A stretch of 64,000 bases of DNA from Streptomyces sp. ICBB 8177 (GTDB taxonomy: Bacteria; Actinomycetota; Actinomycetes; Streptomycetales; Streptomycetaceae), in contig NZ_NSKH01000018.1 in the NCBI RefSeq assembly GCF_003144095.1, positions 994,743 through 1,058,742 of the forward strand, given 5' to 3'. The stretch's first letter is position 1; each line of letters begins with the position of its first letter. The translations under genes were made by a program, and so were the position numbers. The notes under the pieces were generated by a model. The model saw nothing but the letters and a program-made list of their open reading frames with translations. It had not been told where the DNA came from and made no database searches. Below are positions 11,301 to 20,536 of this stretch, piece by piece.

Positions 11301-12317
11301 ATGCTGAGTGAACGCAGGCTCGAAGTGCTGCGCGCCATCGTCCAGGACTACGTGGGCACCGAGGAGCCGGTCGGCTCCAAGGCGCTCACCGAACGGCACC
11401 GGCTCGGCGTCTCACCCGCGACGATCCGCAACGACATGGCGGTGCTGGAGGAGGAGGGCTTCATCCACCAGCCGCACACCAGCGCGGGCCGCATCCCGAC
11501 CGACAAGGGCTACCGGCTCTTCGTCGACCGGCTCGCGGGCGTCAAGCCGCTGACCTCCGCCGAGCGCCGCGCGATCCAGAACTTCCTGGACGGCGCCGTC
11601 GACCTGGACGACGTGGTCGCGCGCACCGTGCGACTGCTGGCGCAGCTCACCCGTCAGGTGGCGGTCGTGCAGTACCCGTCGCTGACCCGCTCGACCGTGC
11701 GTCACGTCGAACTGCTCTCGCTCGCCCCCGCACGGGTGATGCTGGTGCTGATCACCGACACCGGCCGGGTCGAGCAGCGGCTCGTGGACTGCCCGGGGCC
11801 GTTCGGTGAGACGTCGCTCGCGGACCTGCGGGCGCGGCTCAACAGCAGGGTGGTGGGGCGCCGGTTCGCCGACGTGCCCTCGCTGGTGCAGGACCTGCCG
11901 GACTCCTTCGAGCCGGACGACCGCGCCTCGGTCTCGACCGTCCTGGCCACGTTGCTGGAGACGCTGGTCGAGGAGACCGAGGAGCGCATCATGCTCGGCG
12001 GCACGGCCAACCTGACCCGGTTCAACCACGACTTCCCCCTCACCATCCGCCCGGTCCTTGAAGCGCTGGAGGAGCAGGTCGTGCTGCTCAAGCTCCTCGG
12101 CGAGGTCAAGGACGCGGGCGTGACGGTGCGCATCGGGCACGAGAACGCCCACGAGGGACTGAACTCCACGTCGGTCGTCGCCGTCGGTTACGGTTCGGGC
12201 GACGAAGCGGTCGCCAGGCTCGGCGTGGTCGGCCCGACCCGTATGGACTACCCCGGAACGATGGGAGCGGTACGCGCAGTGGCGAGGTACGTCGGACAGA
12301 TCCTGGCGGAGTCGTAA
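11301..12317 (+). CDS. hrcA: heat-inducible transcription repressor HrcA
   Basis: 338 residues starting [18 protein letters not shown]. The N-terminal winged helix ([24 protein letters not shown] split at residue changes) is the DNA-binding signature, followed by the dimerisation/GAF-like region and the family's end [14 protein letters not shown]. HrcA represses heat-shock genes through CIRCE and depends on GroE for folding. The CIRCE copy upstream means it represses itself together with dnaJ2. The next gene begins at the base directly after the TAA stop, so both are one operon. Confidence 0.96.
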   Translation: MLSERRLEVLRAIVQDYVGTEEPVGSKALTERHRLGVSPATIRNDMAVLEEEGFIHQPHTSAGRIPTDKGYRLFVDRLAGVKPLTSAERRAIQNFLDGAVDLDDVVARTVRLLAQLTRQVAVVQYPSLTRSTVRHVELLSLAPARVMLVLITDTGRVEQRLVDCPGPFGETSLADLRARLNSRVVGRRFADVPSLVQDLPDSFEPDDRASVSTVLATLLETLVEETEERIMLGGTANLTRFNHDFPLTIRPVLEALEEQVVLLKLLGEVKDAGVTVRIGHENAHEGLNSTSVVAVGYGSGDEAVARLGVVGPTRMDYPGTMGAVRAVARYVGQILAES

Positions 12318-13457
12318 GTGGCGACGGACTATTACGCGGTCCTCGGCGTACGACGCGACGCGGGCCAGGACGAGATCAAGAAGGCGTTCCGCCGCCTCGC
12401 ACGCGAGCTGCACCCGGACGTCAACCCCGACCCGAAGACCCAGGAGCGGTTCAAGGAGATCAACGCCGCCTACGAGGTCCTCTCCGACCCGCAGAAGAAG
12501 CAGGTCTACGACCTCGGCGGCGACCCGCTGTCGGCGTCCGGGGGCGGCGGCGCCGGCGCGGGCGGCTTCGGGGCCGGGTTCGGCAACTTCAGCGACATCA
12601 TGGACGCCTTCTTCGGCCAGGCGTCGCAGCGCGGACCGCGTTCGCGCACCCGGCGCGGCCAGGACGCGATGATCCGGCTGGAGATCGAGCTGGACGAGGC
12701 GGCCTTCGGGACGACCAAGGAGATCCAGGTCGACACCGCCGTCACCTGCGGCACCTGCAACGGCGAGGGCGCGGCCCCCGGCACCTCGGCGCAGACCTGC
12801 GACATGTGCCGCGGCCGCGGCGAGGTCTCCCAGGTCACCCGGTCCTTCCTGGGCCAGGTCATGACCTCCCGCCCCTGCCCGCAGTGCCAGGGCTTCGGCA
12901 CGGTCGTGCCCACCCCCTGCCCGGAGTGCGCCGGTGACGGCCGGGTCCGCTCGCGCCGCACGCTGACCGTCAAGATCCCGGCGGGCGTCGACAACGGCAC
13001 CCGCATCCAGCTCGCCGGCGAGGGCGAGGTCGGCCCGGGCGGCGGTCCGGCGGGCGACCTGTACGTGGAGATCCGGGAGCTGCCGCACTCGGTCTTCCAG
13101 CGGCGCGGCGACGACCTGCACTGCACCGTGACCATCCCGATGACGGCCGCAGCGCTCGGCACCAAGGTCCCGCTGGAGACGCTGGACGGGCTCGACGAGG
13201 TGGACATCCGCCCCGGCACCCAGTCCGGCCAGTCGATCCCGCTGCACCAGCGCGGCATCACGCACCTGCGGGGCGGCGGACGCGGCGACCTGGTGGTCCA
13301 CGTCGAGGTGCAGACGCCCTCCAAGCTCGACCCCGAGCAGGAGGAACTGCTGCGCAGGCTGGCCGTGTTGCGCGGTGAGGAGCGGCCGTCCGGCCACTTC
13401 CAGCCCGGGCAGCAGGGCCTGTTCTCGCGGCTGAAGGACGCGTTCAACGGGCGGTAG
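12318..13457 (+). CDS. dnaJ2: molecular chaperone DnaJ (DnaJ2)
   Basis: 379 residues from GTG 12318. Domains in order: J domain (residues 1-70) with HPD at 32-34, a Gly/Phe-rich linker (GAGAGGFGAGFGNFSDIMDAF split), four CxxCxGxG-type zinc motifs (CGTCNGEG, CDMCRGRG, CPQCQGFG, CPECAGDG), and the two beta-barrel substrate domains. It stimulates DnaK ATPase and delivers unfolded clients. Streptomycetes carry dnaJ1 in the dnaK operon and this second copy beside hrcA. HrcA/CIRCE control from the shared promoter is expected. Confidence 0.95.
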   Translation: MATDYYAVLGVRRDAGQDEIKKAFRRLARELHPDVNPDPKTQERFKEINAAYEVLSDPQKKQVYDLGGDPLSASGGGGAGAGGFGAGFGNFSDIMDAFFGQASQRGPRSRTRRGQDAMIRLEIELDEAAFGTTKEIQVDTAVTCGTCNGEGAAPGTSAQTCDMCRGRGEVSQVTRSFLGQVMTSRPCPQCQGFGTVVPTPCPECAGDGRVRSRRTLTVKIPAGVDNGTRIQLAGEGEVGPGGGPAGDLYVEIRELPHSVFQRRGDDLHCTVTIPMTAAALGTKVPLETLDGLDEVDIRPGTQSGQSIPLHQRGITHLRGGGRGDLVVHVEVQTPSKLDPEQEELLRRLAVLRGEERPSGHFQPGQQGLFSRLKDAFNGR

Positions 13458-13466
13458 CCGCCCGGT

Positions 13467-13510
13467 GCCCGGTCCCGGGCCGGGGGTGCGCCCCCGCCTC
13501 GGGACCGGGC
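13467..13510 (+). terminator. hairpin terminator after dnaJ2
   Basis: A perfect 11-bp stem, GCCCGGTCCCG (13467-13477) with CGGGACCGGGC (13500-13510), with further GC pairing inside. No T-run, as is common in streptomycetes. It lies just before the remnant gene at 13533. Confidence 0.65.
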
Positions 13511-13532
13511 GCGGCCATGGCACGATGTCCCC

Positions 13533-13772
13533 ATGGCCGCGTTGAACGACCTCGTGAGCACGCCGGTGATCCAGGCGCCCATGGCCGGCGGTGCCTCCTG
13601 CCCGGCGCTGGCCGCCGCGGGGGACCCGGAGGCGATGGCACTGCGGGCGGGCCAGGGCCACCGGCTCGCCCGCGAGCTGCCCGCCGCCCGTGTGGTCGCC
13701 GAGCTCGACGCCGAACTGGCCTGCGCTCGCGCCGAGTTGACCCACGCGCCCACCGGGGCGGCCCGCCCGTGA
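13533..13772 (+). pseudogene. in-frame internal-deletion remnant of a nitronate monooxygenase
   Basis: A 79-residue frame. The first 28 residues (MAALNDLVSTPVIQAPMAGG and on) are the N-terminus of the nitronate monooxygenase (2-nitropropane dioxygenase) barrel. From GDPEAMALRAGQGHRLAREL to the end it matches the C-terminus of the same family. The roughly 290 residues between, holding the FMN site and catalytic histidine, are missing without a frameshift. The stop codon overlaps the GTG start of rsmE (GTGA at 13769-13772), so translation of the remnant could still couple to rsmE. It cannot be an active enzyme. Family recognition is from memory of full-length homologues. Confidence 0.7.
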
Positions 13773-14515
13773 CCGCCCCCGTCTTCGTCACCGAACCCGG
13801 CCACGTGACCGCGGCCCCCGGGGAGTCGATCACCCTGTCCGGGCCGGAAGGCCGCCACGCCGTATCGGTGCGCCGCCTGCGCACCGGCGAGGAGGTCGTC
13901 CTCACGGACGGCGAGGGCACCGCCGTCGTCGGCACGGTCACCGCGGTCGAGGGCAAGGACCGCCTCGAACTGACCGTGGTGCGCCGCGTCGAGGAGCCGC
14001 CGCCCGCACCCCGGATCACCGTCGTCCAGGCGCTCCCCAAGGGCGACCGGGGCGAACTGGCGGTGGAGACGATGACCGAGGCGGGCGTGGACGCGATCGT
14101 GCCGTGGGCCGCCTCGCGCTGCGTGACCCAGTGGAAGGCGGAACGCGGCGCCAAGGCACTGGCCAAGTGGCGTGCCACCGCCCGGGAGGCCGGCAAGCAG
14201 GCCAGGCGGCTGAGGTTCCCCGACGTCGCCGACCTCATGACGACCCGTCAGGTAGCGGAGCTGCTGTCCGGCGCGGCGTTCGCGGCCGTGCTCCACGAGG
14301 AGGGCAGCGCGCCGCTGGCCGGGGCCCGGCTGCCGGAACGCGGCGAGATCGTCCTCGTCGTCGGCCCCGAGGGCGGCGTGGCCCCCGAGGAACTGGCGGC
14401 GTTCGAGGCGGCCGGGGCGGGCGCGTACCGGCTCGGGCCGACCGTGCTGCGCACCTCCACCGCCGGCGTCGCGGCCACCGCTCTGCTGCTCGGCCGCACG
14501 GGGCGCTGGGGCTGA
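13769..14515 (+). CDS. rsmE: 16S rRNA (uracil1498-N3)-methyltransferase
   Basis: 248 residues from GTG 13769. RsmE methylates U1498 of 16S rRNA using S-adenosylmethionine and has a SPOUT-type trefoil knot. The N-terminal PUA-like domain contains GPEGRHAVSVRRLRTGEEV. The knot is visible as VVGPEGGVAPEELAAFE and LGPTVLRTSTAGVAA, matching the family's 'GPEGG...E' and 'LR.ST/ETA' motifs. The ALPKGDRGE and WAASRCV segments are also typical. Its start overlaps the stop of the upstream remnant, indicating translational coupling. Ends before the tricorn gene with about 110 bases between. Confidence 0.95.
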   Translation: MTAPVFVTEPGHVTAAPGESITLSGPEGRHAVSVRRLRTGEEVVLTDGEGTAVVGTVTAVEGKDRLELTVVRRVEEPPPAPRITVVQALPKGDRGELAVETMTEAGVDAIVPWAASRCVTQWKAERGAKALAKWRATAREAGKQARRLRFPDVADLMTTRQVAELLSGAAFAAVLHEEGSAPLAGARLPERGEIVLVVGPEGGVAPEELAAFEAAGAGAYRLGPTVLRTSTAGVAATALLLGRTGRWG

Positions 14516-14625
14516 CCAGGCCGGACGCCGCGGGGGCCGAACCGGCCCCGTCACGTGCACACTTGCGGGGCCGTGATCGGCAAAGGGGTCGTCGCGAGAG
14601 GAAGCACGACACTAGGGTTGCGTGC

Positions 14626-17600
14626 GTGACGCAGCCTTCCTACCTCCGCAATCCCCATCCGCACGGCGACCTGATCGCCTTCACCGCAGAGGACGACGTC
14701 TGGCTGGCGCCGATCGACGGCGGTGGCAGGGCCTGGCGGGTCAGCGCGGACAACGTACCGGTGTCCCGCCCGCGCATCTCGCCGGACGGCGAGCACGTCG
14801 CCTACGCCTCGACCCGCGACGGCGCCCCCGAGGTCCACCTCGCCCCGGTCGACGGCGGGCCGGTGCGGCGCCTGACGTACTGGGGGGCGTTCAGGACGCA
14901 GGTGAGCGGCTGGACTCCGGACGGCGAGGTCGTCGCGATCAGCCCGGCCGGGCAGGCCACCGCGCGCCGCACCTGGGCCCGCGTCCTGCCGGTGGACGGC
15001 GGCCCGGCACGGCTGCTGCCCTACGGGCCCGTCGGCGACCTGGCGTACGGGCCGGGCGACGCGGTGCTGCTGCTGAGCGCCCTGATGGGCCGGGAGGCCG
15101 CGTACTGGAAGCGCTACCGGGGCGGCACCGCGGGCAAGCTGTGGCTGGACCGCGACGGCGACGGCACCTTCGAGCGGGTGCACACCGGGCTCGACGGCAA
15201 CATCGAGTGCCCGATGTGGGTCGGCGACCGCATCGCCTTCCTCTCCGACCACGAGGGCACCGGCGCGCTCTACTCCAGCCTGCCGGACGGCTCCGACCTG
15301 CGGCGGCACTCCCCGCTGGACGGCTTCTACGCCCGCCACGCGGCCACCGACGGCACCCGCGTCGCGTACACCGCCGCGGGCGTGCTGCACCTGCTGGACG
15401 ACCTGGACGGGGCCGAGCCGCGCCCGCTGGACATCCGGCTCGGCGGGCAGCGCACCGACGTGCAGCCCTATCCGGTCCGCGCCGCCCACCACCTCGGCGG
15501 GGCCAGCCCCGACCACAGCGGCCGGGGCAGCGCCGTCGAGGTGCGCGGCACCATCCACTGGCTGACCCACCGCGAGGGCCCGGCCCGCGCGCTGTCCGCC
15601 GAGCCGGGGGTGCGCGCCAGGCTGCCGCGTACCTACCGCAAGGGCGGCGACGGCGAACCGCAGGTCGTGTGGGTCACCGACGCCGAGGGCGAGGACGCGC
15701 TGGAGTTCGCGCCCGCCACCGGGGTGCGCGAGGGCACCGAGCCGCTGCGGCTGGCCGCCGGGCGGCTGGGCCGGGTGCTGGAGCTCGAGGTCTCCCCGGA
15801 CGGCCGGCACATCGCGATCGCCTCGCACGACGGCCGGGTGCTGCTGGTCGCCCCGGAGACCGGTGAGGTGCGCACGGTCTCCACCTGCGAGGACGGCGAC
15901 GCGAGCGGGCTGGCGTTCTCGCCGGACTCCGGCTGGCTGGCCTGGTCGCAGCCCGGCCCCGAGCCGCTGCGGCAACTGCGCATCGCCAGCACCGCGACCC
16001 TCGCCGTCGCCGACGCGACACCGCTGCGGTTCAACGACTTCTCGCCCGCGTTCACCGCCGACGGCAAGCACCTGGCGTTCCTGTCCGAGCGGGCCTTCGA
16101 CCCGGTCTACGACGCCCACGTCTTCGACCTGTCCTTCCCCAACGCCTGCCGTCCGCACCTGATCACGCTGGCCGCCGACACCCCCTCGCCGTTCGGCCCG
16201 CAGCGGCACGGCAGGGCGTTCGGCGGCGGGGACGACGACCACAAGGCGGACGGCGGCGACAAGCCGGGCGATGGCGAGGCCGGCCCGGGCCAGGCGGCGG
16301 GCGGCGACGAGCCGCGCCGCGCCCCGGTCACCCGCGTCGACCTCGAAGGACTCGCCGACCGCATCGTGCCGTTCCCGGTGGAGGCGGCCCGCTACAGCGA
16401 CCTGAAGGTGGCCAGGGGCGGCGTGCTGTGGCTGCGGCACCCGCTCGCCGGGGTGCTGGGCTCGGCCCTCGCCACCCCGCAGGCCGAGCCGCCGGTCAGC
16501 GCGCTCCAGCGCTACGACCTCGACCGGCTGCGGTCGGACGACATCGCCGACGACGTCGACGAGTTCGAGGTCACCGGTGACGGCGAGCGGCTGCTGCTGT
16601 CCTGCGGCGGCAAGCTGCGGGTGGTCCCGGCCGACTCCAAGACCTCCGATGACGACGACGACCACAGCGTCACCGTCGACCTGTCACGGGTGCGCGTCAC
16701 CGTCGAACCGGCCGCCGAATGGCGGCAGATGTTCGCCGAGACCGGCCGCCTGATGCGCGACAACTTCTGGCGGGCCGACATGGGCGGCGTCGACTGGGAC
16801 GGCGTGCTGGAGCGCTACCGCCCGGTCGTGGACCGGCTGGCCACCCACGACGACCTGGTCGACCTGCTGTGGGAGCTCCAGGGCGAACTGGGCACCTCGC
16901 ACGCCTACGTCTCGCCCCGCGGCGGACACGGCGACGCGCTGCACCGGCAGGGCCTGCTGGGCGCCGACATCTCCCGGGACGCGGACGGCGTGTGGCGGGT
17001 GGACCGGGTGCTGCCGTCCGAGACCTCCGACCCGCAGGCGCGCTCCCCGCTGGCCGCGCCGGGCGTCGCGGTGCGCGCGGGCGACGCCCTGGTGGCGGTC
17101 GACGGCCGCCGGGTCGACCCGCTGACCGGCCCCGGCCCGCTGCTGATCGGCACCGCGGGCAAGCCGGTGGAGCTGACGGTGCGCCCGGCGGCCGGCGGTG
17201 AGCCGCGGGCCGTGGTCGTGGTGCCGCTCGCCGACGAGGACGCGCTGCGCTACCACGACTGGGTCGCGGACCGCCGCGCCCACGTGCACCGGCAGTCCGG
17301 CGGCCGCCTGGGCTACCTGCACGTGCCCGACATGGTGGGCTCCGGCTGGGCCCAGCTCCACCGCGACCTGCGGGTCGAGGTCGTCCGCGAGGGCCTGGTG
17401 GTGGACCTGCGGGAGAACCGCGGCGGCCACACCTCGCAGCTGGTGGTGGAGAAGCTGGCGCGCAAGATCATCGGCTGGGACGTGCCGCGCGGCATGCGCC
17501 CGACCAGCTACCCGGCGGACGCCCCGCGCGGCCCGATCGTCGCGGTCGCCAACGAGTTCGCCGGATCCGACGGCGACATCGTCAACGCGGCCATCAAGGC

Positions 17601-17895
17601 GCTGGGCCTCGGCCCGGTCGTCGGCACCCGCACCTGGGGCGGCGTCATCGGCATCGACTCGCGCTACGGACTGGTCGACGGCACCGCCGTCACCCAGCCC
17701 AAGTACGCGACCTGGATGGAGGGTTACGGCTGGGGCGTGGAGAACCACGGCGTCGACCCGGACGTCGAGGTGCCGCACACACCGCAGGACTGGGCGGCGG
17801 GCCGCGATCCGCAACTGGACACCGCCATCCGCCTCGCCCTGGAGGCGCTGGCCGCCACCCCGGCCAGGTCGGCTCCCGCGCTGCCCGAGGTGTGA
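14626..17895 (+). CDS. tricorn-type S41 peptidase
   Basis: 1089 residues from GTG 14626. Tricorn is a large self-compartmentalising protease that degrades peptides released by the proteasome. The first ~650 residues are WD/TolB-like beta-propeller repeats (ISPDGEHVAYASTRDG, FSPDSGWLAWSQPG, FTADGKHLAFLSERAF). A Gly/Asp/Lys-rich linker lies near residues 530-570. A PDZ domain follows, then the S41 catalytic core. Catalytic residues can be placed: Ser758-His759 (GTSHAYV), nucleophile Ser981 (EFAGSDGDIVNA) and Glu1039 (VENHGVDPD). No signal peptide, so cytoplasmic. Length and order agree with archaeal tricorn and its streptomycete homologue. Confidence 0.92.
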   Translation: MTQPSYLRNPHPHGDLIAFTAEDDVWLAPIDGGGRAWRVSADNVPVSRPRISPDGEHVAYASTRDGAPEVHLAPVDGGPVRRLTYWGAFRTQVSGWTPDGEVVAISPAGQATARRTWARVLPVDGGPARLLPYGPVGDLAYGPGDAVLLLSALMGREAAYWKRYRGGTAGKLWLDRDGDGTFERVHTGLDGNIECPMWVGDRIAFLSDHEGTGALYSSLPDGSDLRRHSPLDGFYARHAATDGTRVAYTAAGVLHLLDDLDGAEPRPLDIRLGGQRTDVQPYPVRAAHHLGGASPDHSGRGSAVEVRGTIHWLTHREGPARALSAEPGVRARLPRTYRKGGDGEPQVVWVTDAEGEDALEFAPATGVREGTEPLRLAAGRLGRVLELEVSPDGRHIAIASHDGRVLLVAPETGEVRTVSTCEDGDASGLAFSPDSGWLAWSQPGPEPLRQLRIASTATLAVADATPLRFNDFSPAFTADGKHLAFLSERAFDPVYDAHVFDLSFPNACRPHLITLAADTPSPFGPQRHGRAFGGGDDDHKADGGDKPGDGEAGPGQAAGGDEPRRAPVTRVDLEGLADRIVPFPVEAARYSDLKVARGGVLWLRHPLAGVLGSALATPQAEPPVSALQRYDLDRLRSDDIADDVDEFEVTGDGERLLLSCGGKLRVVPADSKTSDDDDDHSVTVDLSRVRVTVEPAAEWRQMFAETGRLMRDNFWRADMGGVDWDGVLERYRPVVDRLATHDDLVDLLWELQGELGTSHAYVSPRGGHGDALHRQGLLGADISRDADGVWRVDRVLPSETSDPQARSPLAAPGVAVRAGDALVAVDGRRVDPLTGPGPLLIGTAGKPVELTVRPAAGGEPRAVVVVPLADEDALRYHDWVADRRAHVHRQSGGRLGYLHVPDMVGSGWAQLHRDLRVEVVREGLVVDLRENRGGHTSQLVVEKLARKIIGWDVPRGMRPTSYPADAPRGPIVAVANEFAGSDGDIVNAAIKALGLGPVVGTRTWGGVIGIDSRYGLVDGTAVTQPKYATWMEGYGWGVENHGVDPDVEVPHTPQDWAAGRDPQLDTAIRLALEALAATPARSAPALPEV

Positions 17896-17908
17896 GGCGC
17901 GCGGACCG

Positions 17909-17986
17909 GGCCCGTGCCGCGCCGGTGCGGGCCCACCCGTGCCGCGCCGGTACGGGTCCGCCGTGCCGCGCCGGTGCGGGCCCGGT
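17909..17986 (+). repeat. three imperfect ~25-bp tandem hairpin repeats
   Basis: The unit CCGTGCCGCGCCGGTGCGGG occurs three times in a row (one copy with GTACGGG) just past the tricorn stop. Each unit is nearly self-complementary, so the transcript would form consecutive small hairpins, possibly acting as a terminator. Confidence 0.6.
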
Positions 17987-18116
17987 CCGATCATGGCGAT
18001 AGCATGCGCCGGGACGGCGGCCGGGCTCCGCGGCGGGACGCCTCGGCCGGCTCCGGACCGCACACCACGACCGCGGGTCCCCACCGGGCCCGCGACCTCG
18101 AAAGGGAGGCGTTGCC

Positions 18117-18476
18117 GTGGCGGGAGAGCCGCAGGCGGACTGCTTGTTCTGCAAGATCGTCGCGGGGGACGTCCCGGCGACCATCGTCCGCGAGACCGAG
18201 ACCACGGTCGCCTTCCGGGACATCAACCCCCAGGCGCCGACCCACGTTCTGGTGATCCCCAAGGAGCACCACCGCGACGCCGCCACGCTGGCCGCCGAGG
18301 CCCCGCAGGCCGCGGCGGACGTGCTGCGCGAGGCGCGTGAGGTCGCCGTCCACGACGGGGTGGAGGCCACCGGCTACCGGGTGGTGTTCAACACCGGATC
18401 CGGCGCCGGCCAGACCGTCTTCCACGCGCACGCCCACGTCCTGGGCGGTCGCGGCCTCAACTGGCCTCCCGGATAA
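18117..18476 (+). CDS. HIT family nucleotide-binding protein (HINT-like)
   Basis: 119 residues from GTG 18117, preceded by GGGAGG. Opens with the DCLFCKIVAGDVPATIV segment of the HINT group, and carries the histidine triad FHAHAHVLGG near the C-terminus, whose central histidine forms the nucleotidyl intermediate. HINT enzymes hydrolyse adenosine phosphoramidates and acyl-adenylates. The IPKEHH motif is also typical. RNase Z follows 18 bases after its stop, and the two are probably co-transcribed. Confidence 0.95.
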   Translation: MAGEPQADCLFCKIVAGDVPATIVRETETTVAFRDINPQAPTHVLVIPKEHHRDAATLAAEAPQAAADVLREAREVAVHDGVEATGYRVVFNTGSGAGQTVFHAHAHVLGGRGLNWPPG

Positions 18477-18494
18477 GCGAGCTGACGGGCAGTC

Positions 18495-19409
18495 ATGTCA
18501 GCGCGCGAACTCGTGGTGCTCGGCACCGCAAGCCAGGTGCCCACCCGGCACCGCAACCACAACGGCTACGTGCTGCGGTGGGACGGCGAGGGCATCATGT
18601 TCGACCCCGGCGAGGGCACGCAGCGTCAGATGCTGCACGCCGGGGTCGCCGCGCACGACCTGACCCGCGTCTGCGTCACCCACTTCCACGGCGACCACAG
18701 CCTGGGCCTGGCCGGGGTGATCCAGCGGATCAACCTCGACCGGGTGCCGCACGAGATCACCGCGCACTACCCGGCGAGCGGCGAGCGGTTCTTCGACCGG
18801 CTGCGGTACGCCACCGCCTACCGCGAGACCGTCGCGCTCACCCAGGCCCCGGTCGCCGCGGACGGCGTCATCGCCACCACCGCCGCGTTCACCCTCGAAG
18901 CCCGCCGCCTGTCGCACCCGGTGGAGTCCTTCGGCTACCGCCTCGTCGAGCCGGACGGCCGCCGGATGCTGCCGGAGCGGCTGGCGGAGCACGGCATCTC
19001 GGGCCCCGCGGTGGGGGAGTTGCAGCGCGGCGGGGTGGTCGGCGGCGTCACGCTCGCCGACGTCAGCGCGCCCCGCCCCGGCCAGCGCTTCGCGTTCGTC
19101 ATGGACACCCGGCTGTGCGACGGGGTCCACGCGCTGGCCGACGGGTGCGACCTGCTCGTCATCGAGTCCACCTTCCTCGCCGCCGACGCGGAGCTGGCCC
19201 ACGAACACGGCCACCTCACCGCCGAGCAGGCGGCGCGGGTCGCGGCCGGGGCGGGCGTGCGGCACCTGGTGCTCACGCACTTCTCCCAGCGCTACCCCGA
19301 CGCGACCGCGTTCGAGCGCGAGGCGAGGGACGCGGGCTTCACCGGCCGGCTGACGATCGCCAGGGACCTGGACCGCGTGCCGGTGCCCAAGCGCCGCTGG
19401 GCGTCGTGA
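18495..19409 (+). CDS. rnz: ribonuclease Z
   Basis: 304 residues. RNase Z removes the 3' trailer of tRNA precursors. The long form of the zinc motif [10 protein letters not shown] provides His63, His65, Asp67 and His68. DTRLCDG supplies the bridging Asp and LTHFSQRY the late histidine-containing motif, the 'HFSxRY' signature of tRNase Z. The opening [20 protein letters not shown] split by family residues is typical. Probable operon with the HIT gene. A strong hairpin follows. Confidence 0.95.
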   Translation: MSARELVVLGTASQVPTRHRNHNGYVLRWDGEGIMFDPGEGTQRQMLHAGVAAHDLTRVCVTHFHGDHSLGLAGVIQRINLDRVPHEITAHYPASGERFFDRLRYATAYRETVALTQAPVAADGVIATTAAFTLEARRLSHPVESFGYRLVEPDGRRMLPERLAEHGISGPAVGELQRGGVVGGVTLADVSAPRPGQRFAFVMDTRLCDGVHALADGCDLLVIESTFLAADAELAHEHGHLTAEQAARVAAGAGVRHLVLTHFSQRYPDATAFEREARDAGFTGRLTIARDLDRVPVPKRRWAS

Positions 19410-19425
19410 CGTCCGCGCTCCGCCG

Positions 19426-19459
19426 ACCGTACGCCGCGACCGCGCTCGCGGCGTACGGT
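19426..19459 (+). terminator. hairpin terminator after rnz
   Basis: A perfect 13-bp stem: ACCGTACGCCGCG (19426-19438) with CGCGGCGTACGGT (19447-19459), 8-base loop, 17 bases after the rnz stop. No T-run. Confidence 0.7.
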
Positions 19460-19490
19460 GCCCCGACGAATCCGGGCGTACGATGATCAG

Positions 19491-20486
19491 ATGGCTAGTG
19501 CACCGATCCCCAAGGCCGAGCTCCACCTGCACATCGAAGGGACGCTCGAACCCGAACTCGCCTTCCGGCTCGCCGGACGCAACGGGGTGGAACTGCGGTA
19601 CGGCTCGGCCGAGGAACTGCGCGAGGCCTACTCGTTCTCCGACCTCCAGTCCTTCCTGGACCTGTACTACGAACTGATGGCCGTGCTGCGCACCGAGGAC
19701 GACTTCGCCGACCTCGCCCGCGCCTACCTGGAACGCGCCGCCGCGCAGGGCGTCCGGCACGCCGAGATCTTCTTCGACCCGCAGGCGCACACCTCGCGCG
19801 GCGTGCCGATCGGCACGGTCATCGGAGGCCTGGCCAGGGTGCTGGACGACAGCGAGGAGCGGTACGGCGTCAGCACCGCCCTGATCATGTGCTTCCTGCG
19901 GGACGAGTCCGCCGACTCCGCCCTGGAGACCCTCCAGGCGGCCACCCCGTACCTCGACCGGATCATCGGCGTCGGGCTGGACTCCGCCGAGGTCGGCAAC
20001 CCGCCGGAGAAGTTCCGCGAGGTCTACGACCGCGCCGCCGCCCTCGGCCTGCGCCGGGTCGCGCACGCGGGCGAGGAGGGCCCGCCGGAGTACGTGACGC
20101 AGGCGCTCGACCTGCTCGGCGTCGAGCGCGTCGACCACGGCCTGCGCTCGCTGGAGGACCCGGAGCTGGTCGCGCGGCTGGTGCGCGACCGGATTCCGCT
20201 GACCGTGTGCCCGCTGTCCAACGTGCGGCTGCGGGCGGTCGACCGGCTGGAGGACCACCCGCTGCCGCGCATGCTCGCCGCCGGGCTGCTGGTCACCGTC
20301 AACTCCGACGACCCGGCCTACTTCGGCGGCTACGCGGACGACAACTTCACCGCCGTGCGCGACGCGCTCGGGCTGGACGACGAGACGCTGCGCGACCTGG
20401 CCGCCAACTCCTTCCGCGCCGCGTTCCTGGACGACACCCGGCGCCGGGCCTACCTGGAGCAGGTCGCCGCCCACGAGTTCGGCTGA
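19491..20486 (+). CDS. adenosine/adenine deaminase family protein (adenine-deaminase-type motif)
   Basis: 331 residues from ATG 19491. Metal-dependent aminohydrolase of the adenosine deaminase fold: His12 and His14 in AELHLHIEGTLEPEL, a HAGEEGPPEY motif with the catalytic Glu, VERVDHGLR with a further His, and NSDDPAYFGGY with the Asp pair. The HIEGTLEPE version, rather than the HLDGS of adenosine deaminases, is the signature of the yeast Aah1/bacterial adenine deaminases, so the substrate may be adenine, giving hypoxanthine. It converges with the GH4 gene and shares a terminator. Confidence 0.85.
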   Translation: MASAPIPKAELHLHIEGTLEPELAFRLAGRNGVELRYGSAEELREAYSFSDLQSFLDLYYELMAVLRTEDDFADLARAYLERAAAQGVRHAEIFFDPQAHTSRGVPIGTVIGGLARVLDDSEERYGVSTALIMCFLRDESADSALETLQAATPYLDRIIGVGLDSAEVGNPPEKFREVYDRAAALGLRRVAHAGEEGPPEYVTQALDLLGVERVDHGLRSLEDPELVARLVRDRIPLTVCPLSNVRLRAVDRLEDHPLPRMLAAGLLVTVNSDDPAYFGGYADDNFTAVRDALGLDDETLRDLAANSFRAAFLDDTRRRAYLEQVAAHEFG

Positions 20487-20521
20487 GCCGCCGGACCCCG
20501 CGCCGGGCGGTCCGGCGGCTC
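20485..20521. terminator. bidirectional hairpin terminator
   Basis: A perfect 13-bp stem: GAGCCGCCGGACC (20485-20497) with GGTCCGGCGGCTC (20509-20521), loop of 11. It overlaps the last bases of the aminohydrolase stop codon and lies 16 bases from the GH4 stop on the other strand. Confidence 0.75.
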
Positions 20522-20536
20522 AGTACCGGCCGCCCG

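Noticed and set aside
14104-14625. Upstream extension of the tricorn frame
   Set aside because: It runs through rsmE and is Arg-rich filler; GTG 14626 begins the conserved sequence.
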